Assembly (NCBI RefSeq): GCF_000376565.1
Contig: NZ_BARG01000099.1
Location: 1-64,000 of the forward strand
Direction of reading: 5' to 3'
Source of the DNA: Streptomyces hokutonensis
GTDB taxonomy: Bacteria > Actinomycetota > Actinomycetes > Streptomycetales > Streptomycetaceae
Length of the DNA: 64,000 nt
Shown: piece after piece, positions 1 to 8,187 of the stretch
How positions within the stretch are numbered: the first letter of the stretch is position 1
Layout: the number at the start of each line of letters is the position of its first letter
Position numbers and translations under genes: made by a program
Notes under the pieces: generated by a model
The model's database searches: none
Told to the model about the DNA's origin: nothing
What the model saw: only the letters and a program-made list of their open reading frames with translations

Positions 1-311
1 TGCACCAACGCGTCGGCCGCGTCGACGACCTTGAAGTAGACGACCGCGTCCACCCGGACCGTCACGTTGTCACGGGTGATGCCCTCCTGCGCGGGCACCG
101 GCATCGTCACGATCTGCATGTTGACCTTGCGGAGCTTGTCCACGAACGGGACGACCATGGTGAACCCGGGCCCGCGCACGTCCGACCGAAGCCTGCCGAG
201 CCGGAACACCACACCCCGCTCGTACTGTTTGACGACTCGCGCCGCCGCCATCGCGTACACCGCTCCGACGGACGCGAGCGTCACTCCCGCCGCCACCAGC
301 TCCTCGACCAT
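1..311 (-). CDS. SPFH/Band 7 family membrane protein (N-terminal part; runs off the window)
   Basis: The reading frame starts at an ATG at 311 (a GTG lies directly before it) and is open to the edge, giving about 103 residues. A hydrophobic N-terminal segment is followed by VKQYERGVVFRLGRL and then by 'RGPGFTMVVPFVDKLRKVN' and 'TRDNVTVRVDAVVYFKV'. These are the conserved opening of slipin/stomatin-type SPFH proteins. Family members are bitopic membrane proteins that assemble into large oligomers at the inner face of the membrane and recruit proteases or organise lipid domains. The missing C-terminal part prevents a finer call. The next gene upstream is transcribed in the same direction but is separated by a probable terminator. 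Confidence 0.9.
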   Translation of the reverse strand, partial: MVEELVAAGVTLASVGAVYAMAAARVVKQYERGVVFRLGRLRSDVRGPGFTMVVPFVDKLRKVNMQIVTMPVPAQEGITRDNVTVRVDAVVYFKVVDAADALV

Positions 312-392
312 CACGGCCCCCAGGGTCCGACGTGGGCGCATCAGGTGCCTGCTCCGATACCACGAAGGTAACTCCGCGCTCCGCACAAGAGC

Positions 393-425
393 GAGCCCCC
401 GCACGCCAGTTGCGTACGGGGGCTC
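393..425 (-). terminator. Intrinsic terminator of the protease gene
   Basis: Two 14-base arms (393-406 and 412-425) around a 5-base loop differ at one position, which becomes a U-G pair in the minus-strand transcript. The hairpin starts about 47 bases past the protease stop codon. There is no long U tract, which is usual for Streptomyces. Confidence 0.7.
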
Positions 426-471
426 ACCCGCTGCCGGCTGCAGTCCGGAGCGGAGGACGTTCAGGCGGGCG

Positions 472-1371
472 TCAGCCGACGCTCACGCCGTAGTAGCTCA
501 GCGCCTCGGTGACCGGCTGGAAGAAGGTCGTGCCGCCGGAGGTGCAGTCGCCGCTGCCGCCCGAGGTCAGACCGTAGGCCACGGTGCCGGCGTACAGCGG
601 ACCGCCGCTGTCGCCGCCTTCGGCGCAGACGGTGGTCTGGATCATCTGGTACACGATGTCGCCGCTGCCGTAGTTGACGGTGGCGTTCAGGGCGGTGACC
701 CGGCCGCTGTGCGTGCCGGTGGTGGAGCCGCGCCGGTAGACGGTCGTGCCCACGGCCGGGGTGGCGGCGCTGGAGATGGTCTGGCTGCCGACCGCGCTCG
801 GGTGGGCGATCGACGTGTTGGTGTACCTGACCAGCGCGAAGTCGTTGGTCGGGAAGCTGTAGCCGACGTTCGTGCCCAGTGTCGTGGTGTGCCCGGAGTT
901 GGAGTACCAGGTGGAGGCGACCTCACCGCAGTGCCCGGCGGTCAGGAAGTAGTAGGTGCTCCCGCTGTGCACGTTGAAGCCGAGCGAGCAGCGGTAGGCG
1001 CCGCCGTAGATGGCGTCGCCGCCGGTGATCAGCTTCTTGAACTGGCCGGCCGTGTGCTTGATGGTGAGCGCGCCGGCGGTGCTGCCCGCCTGCGACTTGA
1101 TCTTCGCGATCTCGGCCTGGGAGACCGTGCTGTCGACGGTGACGACGACACGGTTCGTCTTGGCGTCGACCGCCCAGGCGGTGCCCGGGACATCGGCCTT
1201 GAGCACGGACGAGTTGGCCGCGGAGAGCTGGGTCGCGCTGAACGTCTGGGCTTCGCTCGCGTTCGCGGTGGGGACGGCGAACGCTGCAGCGGCGACGAAT
1301 CCGGTGGCCACGGCGATCAGCCCGGCCCGTCTCGCGATTCCGCTGCGGGGGGTGGTGCGCTTGATCCTCAC
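472..1371 (-). CDS. Secreted streptogrisin-like serine protease (S1E), preproenzyme
   Basis: The product is 299 aa. I chose the GTG at 1371 because GGAGGG lies 8 bases upstream; the open frame continues to 1461 without a ribosome site. Residues 1-39 form a signal peptide with an Arg-rich start, a hydrophobic core and an ANA-S cleavage region. Residues 40-114 resemble the short alpha-lytic-type propeptide. The mature enzyme should begin at Ile115 (ITGGDAIYGG), giving 185 residues, the size of S. griseus proteases A and B. The triad is visible as His147 (TAGHC), Asp177 (NDFAL) and Ser255 (GDSGGP). Paired cysteines flank His147 and Ser255 as in streptogrisins. It is probably an extracellular chymotrypsin-like protease that matures by self-cleavage. 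It has its own terminator. Confidence 0.95.
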   Translation of the reverse strand: MRIKRTTPRSGIARRAGLIAVATGFVAAAAFAVPTANASEAQTFSATQLSAANSSVLKADVPGTAWAVDAKTNRVVVTVDSTVSQAEIAKIKSQAGSTAGALTIKHTAGQFKKLITGGDAIYGGAYRCSLGFNVHSGSTYYFLTAGHCGEVASTWYSNSGHTTTLGTNVGYSFPTNDFALVRYTNTSIAHPSAVGSQTISSAATPAVGTTVYRRGSTTGTHSGRVTALNATVNYGSGDIVYQMIQTTVCAEGGDSGGPLYAGTVAYGLTSGGSGDCTSGGTTFFQPVTEALSYYGVSVG

Positions 1372-1623
1372 GTTTCGTTCCCTCCTAGGGGAATTCGGGG
1401 GCCCGCGTGGGGTCGGGGCCCGTGAGGCGCAGTCGGGGGCGGGCGTCCGGTTTTCGAACAAGCCGTGTCCCTGACAAGCGCTGTGGGGGAGTATTCGGCT
1501 GCGCGGCCAAGGGGCGCAAGGGCGCCTTTCGGCCGTGCAGCCTTCAACTGGCCCACGATCTACGCGAGTTGATCACCCCGCCGCCGACAGCCACATCCCC
1601 GTCCACCAGGGCCGATGGCCCGT

Positions 1624-2403
1624 CTAGCGAAGGGTGCGCTCCCCCGCCTCGATCGCGACGCCCAGCGTATTCCCCGGCGGCGGGAAAGGGCAGATGAAAT
1701 GGTCGGCGAACGCGCACGGCGGGAGCACCGCCCGGTTGAGGTCGACCGTCGTGCGCCCCTCCGCATCGGGCGCGTCCGGATACAGGAAGCGGAACCGGTA
1801 ACTGCTGTCCCCGCTCGTGGAGTCGGCGAACACCGCCCACAACCTGCCGTCGTCCTGCACCGCGACCTGGAGCGTCACCTCCAACCCGTCGAGCCGGAAG
1901 GCGAGTTCACCGGAGAGCCCGAGCCCGCGCCGGACACCGTCCGCCGCGTCGACCCGCACGACGCGCCAGGAGTCGTACGGTGTGAAGCGCCCCGGCACCG
2001 AGAAGCGCGGGTCGTAAGGCGTGGTCTCGATGCCCCGGAAGGCGCGGCGCGCGGCCGAGTCGGGGTCGTAGTCACGCACGCCCCAGTTGCCCTCGCGGAC
2101 CAGGACGACCAGCCGGCGCCCGCCGAGGCCGACGCGGGCCGCGTCCACCGGGCCGGTGTCGGCGCCGAGGCGGACCGAGCCGGTGAAGGGTTTCCCGTCG
2201 AGGGTCGGTCCGTCCTCCGGCGCACTGAGGACGACCGCGTCACCGTCGAGGAGCCACACCCCGGGGATGCCCGGAAGGCGCCCGTCCGGATGGTCCTCCA
2301 GCCAGTGCGTGCCGGTCAGGGCGAGCGGGCCGTAGGGCGCGGACACCGACTCGACCCGGTGCTCGTGCCACTGCTTCCACTCGACCACCGCGTCCGACGA
2401 CAT
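1624..2403 (-). CDS. DUF1684 family protein
   Basis: The product is 259 aa and starts at an ATG at 2403; an in-frame GTG just upstream overlaps the stop of the preceding monooxygenase. Residues such as 'WKQWHEHRVESVSAPYGPLALTGTHWL' (split across the N-terminus) and the C-terminal DLNRAVLPPCAFADHFICP / FPPPGNTL block are typical of DUF1684. Members of this family are small cytosolic proteins without an established reaction. It is the last gene of the flavin monooxygenase group and is probably co-transcribed with it, since the stop of the upstream gene lies within ten bases of its start. Its role is likely linked to those oxidoreductases, but that is inference from position. Confidence 0.85.
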   Translation of the reverse strand: MSSDAVVEWKQWHEHRVESVSAPYGPLALTGTHWLEDHPDGRLPGIPGVWLLDGDAVVLSAPEDGPTLDGKPFTGSVRLGADTGPVDAARVGLGGRRLVVLVREGNWGVRDYDPDSAARRAFRGIETTPYDPRFSVPGRFTPYDSWRVVRVDAADGVRRGLGLSGELAFRLDGLEVTLQVAVQDDGRLWAVFADSTSGDSSYRFRFLYPDAPDAEGRTTVDLNRAVLPPCAFADHFICPFPPPGNTLGVAIEAGERTLR

Positions 2404-2408
2404 CCCGG

Positions 2409-3713
2409 TCACCCCTTCCCTCCCGGCTCGGCGAGCCCGAGGTGTGAGCGCAGGGTGGCGCCCCGGTATTCCGTGCGGAACGCGCCGCGTTCCTGGAGCA
2501 GCGGCACCACCCGGTCCACGAACTCGTCGAGCCCGCCCGGCGTGAGATGCGGTACCAGGATGAAGCCGTCGGCGGCGTCCTGCCGTACGAATGTCTCCAG
2601 TTCCGCGGCGACCGCCTCGGGGGTGCCGATGAAGGACTGCCGGCCGCTCGCCTCGATCACGGTCTGCCGGATGGACAGGCCCTTCTGCCGGGACAGCGCC
2701 CGCCATTTCTCGGCCGTCGCGACGCTGTCGCCGCGCCGGGTCCGCCCCTGGGTGAGCGAGGGGTCCGGCTCCGGGTCGAAGTCAGGGAACGGTCCGTCGG
2801 GGTCGTAGGAGGAGAGGTCCGTGCCCCAGATCTGCTCCACGGCGAGGATCGCGTTCTGCGGGGAGACCTGCTGCCGCCGGATCTCGGCGGCCCGCTCCTG
2901 CGCCTCGGCCGCCGTGTCGCCGAGGACGACGGTGACCCCCGGCATGATCTTGAGATCGTCCGCGCTACGGCCGTACTTCGCGAGGCGTGCCTTCACGTCG
3001 GCGTAGAAGGCGCGGCCGTCCTCCAGTGTGCCGTGCCGCGTGAAGATCACGTCGGCCGATCGGGCCGCGAACTCCCGGCCCTCCCCCGAGTCCCCGGCCT
3101 GGATGACGACCGGGTGCCCCTGCGGTGAGCGCGGGACGGTGAACTCGCCCGCGACGTCGAAGTGTTGACCCTTGTGGGCGAAGGGGCGGGAGAGTCCGTC
3201 CGGGGTCCAGGAGTCCCACAACTCCCGTGCTACGGCTACGAATTCGGCCGCGCGCGTGTAGCGGTCGGCGCGGTCGAGGTAGCCCCCGCGGCGGAAGTTC
3301 TCGCCGGTGAAGGCGTCGGAGGAGGTCACCACGTTCCAGGCCGCCCGGCCGCCGCTGAGATGGTCCAACGTGGCCAGTCTGCGGGCGAGTTCGTAGGGCT
3401 CGTTGAAGGTGGCGTTGACCGTGGCGGCGAGACCGATCCGCTCGGTGACGGCGGCGAGCGCGTTCAGGACCGTGAGGGACTCCGGCCGTCCCACCACGTC
3501 CAGGTCGTGGATACGGCCCTTGTGTTCGCGCAGCCGCAGCCCCTCGGCGAGGAAGAAGAAGTCGAAGAGGCCGCGTTCGGCGGTGCGGGCGAGGTGCTCG
3601 AAGGAGGAGAAGGCGATCTGGGACTTCGACCGCGGATCGGCCCACACGGTCGTGCTGTTGACACCGGGGAAGTGCGCCGCCAGATGGATCTGCTTACGGG
3701 GCCGTACGGTCAT
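2409..3713 (-). CDS. FMN-dependent monooxygenase, NtaA/SnaA/SoxA type
   Basis: The product is 434 aa, in the luciferase-like two-component monooxygenase group that includes nitrilotriacetate, pristinamycin IIA and desulfurisation enzymes. Visible family blocks are IHLAAHFPGVNSTTVW near the N-terminus, FDFFFLAEGLRLRE, 'HLSGGRAAWNVVTS' and the FDVAGEFTVPRSPQGHPV segment. These line the FMN and substrate pocket. Such enzymes take reduced FMN from a separate reductase, and no reductase gene is visible nearby. The ATG overlaps the stop of the upstream gene (ATGA), so the two are translationally coupled. The substrate cannot be read from sequence; organosulfur compounds or aromatic amines are possible. 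The length is normal. Confidence 0.9.
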   Translation of the reverse strand: MTVRPRKQIHLAAHFPGVNSTTVWADPRSKSQIAFSSFEHLARTAERGLFDFFFLAEGLRLREHKGRIHDLDVVGRPESLTVLNALAAVTERIGLAATVNATFNEPYELARRLATLDHLSGGRAAWNVVTSSDAFTGENFRRGGYLDRADRYTRAAEFVAVARELWDSWTPDGLSRPFAHKGQHFDVAGEFTVPRSPQGHPVVIQAGDSGEGREFAARSADVIFTRHGTLEDGRAFYADVKARLAKYGRSADDLKIMPGVTVVLGDTAAEAQERAAEIRRQQVSPQNAILAVEQIWGTDLSSYDPDGPFPDFDPEPDPSLTQGRTRRGDSVATAEKWRALSRQKGLSIRQTVIEASGRQSFIGTPEAVAAELETFVRQDAADGFILVPHLTPGGLDEFVDRVVPLLQERGAFRTEYRGATLRSHLGLAEPGGKG

Positions 3714-4789
3714 GACGCTCCCCCGGTCACGGCGTACCGGTTGGCGGGCCGGGCCAGGCCCAGGTGCTCGCGGAGCGTGCTGCCCGGGTAGAACGTGCGG
3801 AACAGGCCCCGGTGTTGGAGCAGCGCGACCGTGCCGTTGACCAGCCGTTCCAGGTCGCGGCGGGGTTCGACGGGCGTGAGGTGGAAGCCGTCGACGGTAC
3901 GGTCGCCGTGCCACCAGGCCGCGATCAGTTCGGCGAGGTCGACCGGGCCGCCCCGGTACAGCGGGCCGTGCGCGGTCTGCCGGGGGCCGCCCCCGCCGTG
4001 GCCCGGCTCGGCCGCGTGCTCGCCGTCGCCGAGGTCGACGACCAGGCTCACCAGGACCCGCAGGGTGTCGGGATCGCGCCCGAACTTCTCGGCGGACGCG
4101 CGCAGTTCGGCCCGTACGGCGCCGGCCTGCGCGGAACTCGCCGCGCGGACGAGGGCCACGTCGGCGTACCGGGCGGCCGTCCGCCGGGCCTGGCCCTCGG
4201 TGGCGTCGACCACGCGGACCGGGTGGCCCTGCGGGGGTCTGGGCACGATCGAGGGGCCCTTGACGGAGAACTCGGAGCCGGCGAAGTCGACGTGGTGCAG
4301 CTTGTCGCGGTCGACGAAGCGGCCGGTCGCGGTGTCCCGGATCTCGGCGTCGTCCTCCCAGCTGTCCCACAACTCGGCGGCCACCTCGGCGACTTCGCCC
4401 GCCTCCTGCCACAGCGCGTCGGCGGGCGCGGCATGGCGGCGGCCGAAGAGCCGGGCCTCGCCCTCGGTGGTCGACACGTCGATCCGCCAGCCGGCCCGGC
4501 CCCGGCTGACCCAGTCGAGGGTCGCGACCGCCGCCTGGACGTGGAAGGGCTCGGTGTGGGTGACGGTCACGGTGGGCACCAGGCCGATCCGGCCGGTCGC
4601 CGGGGCGACCCGGGACAGCACGGCGAGGGCGTCGGGGCCGGGGCGCGCGAAGGTGTCGTCGAGCGTCACGAAGTCGAGGCCGCCGCTCTCGGCGAGCCGC
4701 GCCAACTCGACGTAGGAGTCGGCGTCATAAGCCGACCGCTGGTCGACGGCGGCGGCCAGATGCAGGCCCCGGCCGTGCGAGGAGGTCAT
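3710..4789 (-). CDS. LLM class flavin-dependent oxidoreductase
   Basis: The product is 359 aa, starting at the ATG at 4789 with GGAAGG about ten bases upstream. It has the bacterial luciferase-like fold: LHLAAAVDQRSAYDADSYVELARLAE at the start (shown here as a block, not a motif), FVTLDDTF, 'ATLDWVSRGRAGWRIDVST' and VKGPSIVPRPPQGHPVRV. It resembles the coupled downstream monooxygenase in the C-terminal half and looks like a diverged paralogue. Pairs of such genes are common in Streptomyces sulfur-scavenging clusters. The cofactor is expected to be FMN or F420, which the sequence does not decide. Its stop overlaps the start of the next gene. Confidence 0.88.
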   Translation of the reverse strand: MTSSHGRGLHLAAAVDQRSAYDADSYVELARLAESGGLDFVTLDDTFARPGPDALAVLSRVAPATGRIGLVPTVTVTHTEPFHVQAAVATLDWVSRGRAGWRIDVSTTEGEARLFGRRHAAPADALWQEAGEVAEVAAELWDSWEDDAEIRDTATGRFVDRDKLHHVDFAGSEFSVKGPSIVPRPPQGHPVRVVDATEGQARRTAARYADVALVRAASSAQAGAVRAELRASAEKFGRDPDTLRVLVSLVVDLGDGEHAAEPGHGGGGPRQTAHGPLYRGGPVDLAELIAAWWHGDRTVDGFHLTPVEPRRDLERLVNGTVALLQHRGLFRTFYPGSTLREHLGLARPANRYAVTGGAS

Positions 4790-4921
4790 GGGAGGGAAGC
4801 CTTCCTGTCGTTCGGGAGCACCTCGGAGAGGGCCAAGTCCTCGATGAAGCCCGGGACTTCACCGATCTGCTCGGGGCTGGGGGGTGTCGTTCGGATCGCC
4901 TCGGATCAGGCCGCGGCGCAT

Positions 4922-5003
4922 GGTGCGGTGCATCGCAAGGCGGAGCATGACCCGCGTACTGGGCGTACTCGGGTGATGCGACAACGCCGCGAGGTGCCGT
5001 GCC
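4922..5003. repeat. Structured intergenic element: nested long hairpin
   Basis: Outer arms 4922-4942 and 4985-5003 pair over about 18 positions in the plus-strand RNA, using several G-U pairs and one AA bulge. Inner arms 4945-4959 and 4965-4979 pair at 13 of 15 positions around a GGGC-containing loop. It lies between the FAD-binding protein gene and the monooxygenase gene, so it could act as a terminator or processing site. From memory, similar elements recur between genes in Streptomyces genomes. Confidence 0.6.
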
Positions 5004-5041
5004 AGGCGTCGCGGACCCGAGGCGGTCCGGACGACACCCCC

Positions 5042-6847
5042 CTACGCGGCGGCCCGACACGCGAGGTCCCGAAGAAATGCCAGTACGGCCCGGGCGGTGG
5101 CGTCGTTCTGCCGGAAGGCCGGGCCGCCGGTGCGCGGGCGGGTGAAGGCACCGGGGGTGCGGACTTCGGTGTAGGGGCCGAGCGCGAAGCGCCGGGGGTG
5201 CGGGCGTCCGGCCGCGTCGAGGATCCGGCCGTCGGCGCGGTCCACCCGCAGCAGCCCCTCCGGGGTCTCCACGGCTCCGTCGGCGTGCAGTTCGCGCAGC
5301 AGCGGGTCGAGGGCGCGCCCGACGGTGGGCTCGGGCAGCCGCGCCTCGACGAGCGCCCGCGCCTCGACGGTGGCGCCCGGCACGGTCGGACTGGACGCCC
5401 GGAACACCCCGCCCTCGGCGGTCACGGCCATGTCCGCGCCGACGAACCGCACCACGCCGGCCCGGGACAGCGCGAGCAGCTGGCGCAGCCGGGGTCCCGG
5501 CGGCCCGGAGGCGAGATAGCTGAAGAAGCCGTGCCACCAGGGCCCGACGTCACCGAGCCGGATCAACTGCCCGTAGACGGAGAGCAGTCCGAGGAAGACC
5601 GCCAAGTCCGGGCTGTGGGAGGAATCGTGACGGCGGCTCAGATCGTCCTCGACATAGGCCCGCAGGCCCTCCTGGAACGCCTCCGGCGACGGATACCGCA
5701 CCCCGTCCAGCGGACGGTCCAGCGCCGCGAGGTCGAGCCGGTCGGCGGGGTCGGGCACGGCGGACGCCACGAGCGCCTCGCGCTCCGCCGCCTCCCCGGC
5801 CGCGTACTTCTCCTCGAAGTCGGTCCAGGCGATCGCCGTCCGCTCGGGGTGCACACCGAACAGCCGGTGGTAGTGCGCGAACCCCAACTCCTTCTCGACC
5901 AGCGGCCATACGTCCCGCCGGAAGTCGAAGCCCCCCGGCCGCGCGAGCAGCGCGTCCACCTCGGCGGGCCCGAAGAACCGTGGCAGCGGCGGCCGTTCAC
6001 CGGTCCACTCGTAACCGATCTTCGAGTGGTACGGCACTCCGCGCCGCGAGCCGACGTACAGCACCGGCTCCTGCCCCGAGGGGAGGTAGGTGTCGCCGTC
6101 GTAACGCCCGCCCCGCCCCTCGGTGAGCAGCACCATCAGGTCGACGAAGGCGAGCCCGAAGCCGCGGACGATGACGCTCTCGCCGGGCGCGAGGGAGGTG
6201 AGGTCGCTGTCGGCGGTGAAGTCGGGCGGCAGGTGGACCAGGTCGTGGGCGCGGGCGTAGGCCGCCAACTCACGCTGCTCGTCGTCGAGTTCGGCGTCGA
6301 GGTGGCCGATCGCGAGAACGACGAGGTCGGCGAGGAGCGGGCGTGGACGGCCCTCCAGCCACACCTGCTGGCGGCCCTCGCGCGGACCGTTCACCCGCAG
6401 GGCGCGCCGCTGGTGGTGGTGGACGGTGACGCCCGGCGGCAGCGCGGCCACGGCCTCCTCGTGCACCCAGCGCAGATAGGCGCCCTGGAGCTGCCGGTCG
6501 GCGAAGGTGGAGCCCTCGATCTCCGCCCATTCGTGCAGCGTGGGACCGGGGCGTACCGGGCCGTCCATGACCACCGTCTCGTCGGTGAACATGGTGACGT
6601 CCTCGGCGTGCGAGTTCATCCACAGCAGCGGCGACTGGGCCGCGCGCCAGATGCGTCCGGCGCCCGGCGGATGCGGGTCGACGAGGTGGATGTCGAGACC
6701 CGCGATGCCCGAACCGGCGTACAGCTCCGGCGCGTTGGCGGCGATGCGCTCGATGAGACCGGTCCCCCGCGGCCCGGCTCCGACGATCACGAGTGAGGAC
6801 CTGGTGCCCGGGGCGGCGGATACGGGTGTGGGTATGTCGGAAGGCAT
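5042..6847 (-). CDS. FAD/NAD(P)-binding protein (NAD_binding_9-like)
   Basis: The product is 601 aa. I chose the ATG at 6847, which has GGAG seven bases upstream; a GTG nine codons earlier is also open. A dinucleotide-binding Rossmann motif GAGPRGTGL lies near residue 25. It is followed by IHLVDPHPPGAGRIWR, LLWMNSHAEDVTMFTD and a second nucleotide-binding stretch, DLVVLAIGHLDAEL. This pattern is typical of large FAD-NAD(P)-binding proteins found beside luciferase-family monooxygenases. It may supply an oxidative step in the same pathway, or be a hydroxylase related to ornithine/lysine monooxygenases. It is not a standard flavin reductase. A probable -35/-10 pair precedes it, about 100 bases upstream. 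Confidence 0.85.
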   Translation of the reverse strand: MPSDIPTPVSAAPGTRSSLVIVGAGPRGTGLIERIAANAPELYAGSGIAGLDIHLVDPHPPGAGRIWRAAQSPLLWMNSHAEDVTMFTDETVVMDGPVRPGPTLHEWAEIEGSTFADRQLQGAYLRWVHEEAVAALPPGVTVHHHQRRALRVNGPREGRQQVWLEGRPRPLLADLVVLAIGHLDAELDDEQRELAAYARAHDLVHLPPDFTADSDLTSLAPGESVIVRGFGLAFVDLMVLLTEGRGGRYDGDTYLPSGQEPVLYVGSRRGVPYHSKIGYEWTGERPPLPRFFGPAEVDALLARPGGFDFRRDVWPLVEKELGFAHYHRLFGVHPERTAIAWTDFEEKYAAGEAAEREALVASAVPDPADRLDLAALDRPLDGVRYPSPEAFQEGLRAYVEDDLSRRHDSSHSPDLAVFLGLLSVYGQLIRLGDVGPWWHGFFSYLASGPPGPRLRQLLALSRAGVVRFVGADMAVTAEGGVFRASSPTVPGATVEARALVEARLPEPTVGRALDPLLRELHADGAVETPEGLLRVDRADGRILDAAGRPHPRRFALGPYTEVRTPGAFTRPRTGGPAFRQNDATARAVLAFLRDLACRAAA

Positions 6848-6944
6848 GCGAAGACTCCGTGACGTGAGCAACACGGGCGAATGCCTTCACACAGGGCGCC
6901 TCGCGGCGCCGTACGGCCGAGCCCCTCAGCAGGGCCGTCCACCG

Positions 6945-6975
6945 ACTGTACGGCGCCGTTTCCCCTCACTGTCAA
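6945..6975 (-). promoter_or_regulatory. Candidate promoter of the FAD-binding protein gene
   Basis: On the minus strand, a perfect TTGACA (6975-6970) is followed after 19 bases by TACAGT (6950-6945). The 5' leader would be about 90 bases. The spacer is a little long, so this is a candidate only. Confidence 0.4.
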
Positions 6976-7046
6976 GGAAGTCCACACTGTGAGCAGTACG
7001 TCTCATCTCGGTTGACGCCCCACCGGATGCCTGTTCCACTTGTCCC

Positions 7047-7118
7047 ATGCATCCGCAGCAGTGGCTGGTCAAGCGCTCCCACATCGACCTCGGTCGAGTG
7101 TGGTCCTCCTCCTGTTGA
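7047..7118 (+). CDS. Putative leader peptide (orphan uORF)
   Basis: A 23-codon ORF, ATG at 7047 and TGA at 7116-7118, encodes a peptide whose core LVKRSHIDLGRVWSSSC closely follows the Streptomyces 'putative leader peptide' pattern (L-x-K/S-R-x-H-I-D-L-x-R-V-x-S-x-x-C). In that family the peptide usually precedes sulfur-assimilation or sulfonate-uptake genes, and its terminal Cys codon is thought to sense cysteine supply. Here nothing coding follows on the same strand. The next gene is cvnD on the opposite strand, and the neighbouring flavin monooxygenase group is transcribed the other way. It may be a remnant of a lost operon or a regulatory RNA. No strong ribosome site is visible, though such uORFs are often leaderless. 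Confidence 0.65.
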   Translation: MHPQQWLVKRSHIDLGRVWSSSC

Positions 7119-7247
7119 GCTGACCCACTGCGCGTCCCGGTCGCCGGAATCTCCCGACCGTGCGCCTCACGCGTTCTTCCGCTCCACCCGCTCCGCCTTC
7201 ACACGCACCCCTCCCCTCGGGTTCCGTCCGCACTTCCTCCACCGCAC

Positions 7248-7847
7248 CTATCGCGTCAGTGCGGCCGTACGGCGTCGTGGTGTCGCCCGGACCCCGATCA
7301 CCCGGTCCATCAGCGCACCGAGCACATCCCGCACGGAGTCCCGGCTCCGCGCGTCGCACTCCAGCACGGGCACGTCCGCGCTCAGCCCGAGCGCCTCCCG
7401 GACCTCCTCCACGTCGAACCGGTCGGCGCCGTCGAAGCGGTTCACGGCGAGGACGAAGGGCGCGCCCTGCGACTCGAAGTAGTCGACCGCCGGGAAGCAG
7501 TCCTCGATCCGCCGGGTGTCCACGAGAACCACCGTGCCGAGCGCGCCCTCCACCAGGTCGTCCCAGAGGAACGAGAAGCGGTCCTGTCCGGGGGTCCCGA
7601 ACAGATACAGCGTCATCGTCGGATCGAGCGTGATCCGCCCGAAGTCGAGGGCGACGGTCGTGGTGGTCTTCGCCTCGACCCCCACCAACGAGTCGACGCC
7701 CACGGAGACTTGGGTGATCGCCGCCTCGGTGTCGAGGGGTTCGATCTCCGAAATGGCCCCGATGAACGTGGTCTTGCCGACCCCGAGGCCGCCGCTGACC
7801 ACGATCTTCACGGCCAGCGGCACGATCTTGTCAGAGCGCCCGGACAT
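7248..7847 (-). CDS. cvnD: Conservon small GTPase-like ATP/GTP-binding protein (CvnD)
   Basis: The product is 199 aa. The P-loop GGLGVGKTT sits at about residues 19-27, followed by a G2-like TTTTV segment, the G3 box FGTPGQDRF and a G4-like AVNRFDG. This is the usual arrangement of the Ras-like GTPases encoded in Streptomyces conservons. In family studies CvnD is part of a membrane complex with the CvnA histidine-kinase-like protein and the CvnB roadblock protein, resembling eukaryotic G-protein systems. The first 17 bases overlap the end of cvnC. No cytochrome P450 gene (cvnE) follows. The likely role is signalling in development or antibiotic production, with the cue unknown. Confidence 0.95.
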   Translation of the reverse strand: MSGRSDKIVPLAVKIVVSGGLGVGKTTFIGAISEIEPLDTEAAITQVSVGVDSLVGVEAKTTTTVALDFGRITLDPTMTLYLFGTPGQDRFSFLWDDLVEGALGTVVLVDTRRIEDCFPAVDYFESQGAPFVLAVNRFDGADRFDVEEVREALGLSADVPVLECDARSRDSVRDVLGALMDRVIGVRATPRRRTAALTR

Positions 7848-8187
7848 GGTCCCTGATCCTTTCGAGCATCGGGAGCGGCAGCTCCGCGGGTTGCCGGCAG
7901 GCGAGTTGCCCGGCGACGACGAGGTCGGAGATCAGCACCTTCGCCACTCCGAGCGGCACCCCGACCCGGTGCGCCACCTCGGCGACGGTCGTCGGCCGCT
8001 CGCACACCGCGACGATGTGGCGCCGCTCGAAAGCGAGCGACGGATCCGGCACGCCGACGGCGACGACCAGCGTCTCCAGCCGCAGATCGGCCTGGAGGGG
8101 CTCGGACCGGCCGCCGGTGATGATGAACGGCCGGACGAACGTCGCGTCCTCGTCAGGTTCTACGTCCCTGGACTGTTCACCGTTCAC
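7831..8187 (-). CDS. cvnC: Conservon DUF742 protein (CvnC)
   Basis: The product is 118 aa. It has the DUF742 pattern: FVRPFIITGGRSEP near residue 17, then LETLVVA, ERRHIVAVC and a winged-helix-like segment TVAEVAHRVGVPLGVAKVLISDL. The last of these suggests a MarR-like fold that is not known to bind DNA. Its start overlaps the cvnB stop (ATGA), and its end overlaps cvnD by 17 bases. Coupled translation of the four conservon genes is therefore likely. Confidence 0.93.
   Translation of the reverse strand: MNGEQSRDVEPDEDATFVRPFIITGGRSEPLQADLRLETLVVAVGVPDPSLAFERRHIVAVCERPTTVAEVAHRVGVPLGVAKVLISDLVVAGQLACRQPAELPLPMLERIRDHVRAL

Larger units (their letters stand above)
6848..7247. other. Intergenic region between the FAD protein gene and the conservon
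   Basis: Four hundred bases without a full-size gene. It holds the minus-strand promoter candidate for the FAD-binding protein and a short plus-strand leader-peptide ORF. About 130 bases after that ORF (7119-7247) I see no open frame of coding character before the cvnD stop codon. Confidence 0.7.

Noticed and set aside
4862..4945. Short minus-strand ORF (about 25 codons, MHRTMRRG...) before the monooxygenase gene as a second leader peptide
   Set aside because: It lacks the H-I-D-L-x-R-V and terminal Cys pattern and lies within the hairpin element.
3764..6796. Long plus-strand open frame of 1010 codons antisense to the monooxygenases and FAD protein
   Set aside because: It has no family resemblance, low-complexity Arg/Gly/Val composition and no ribosome site. 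It mirrors the codon bias of the genes on the other strand.
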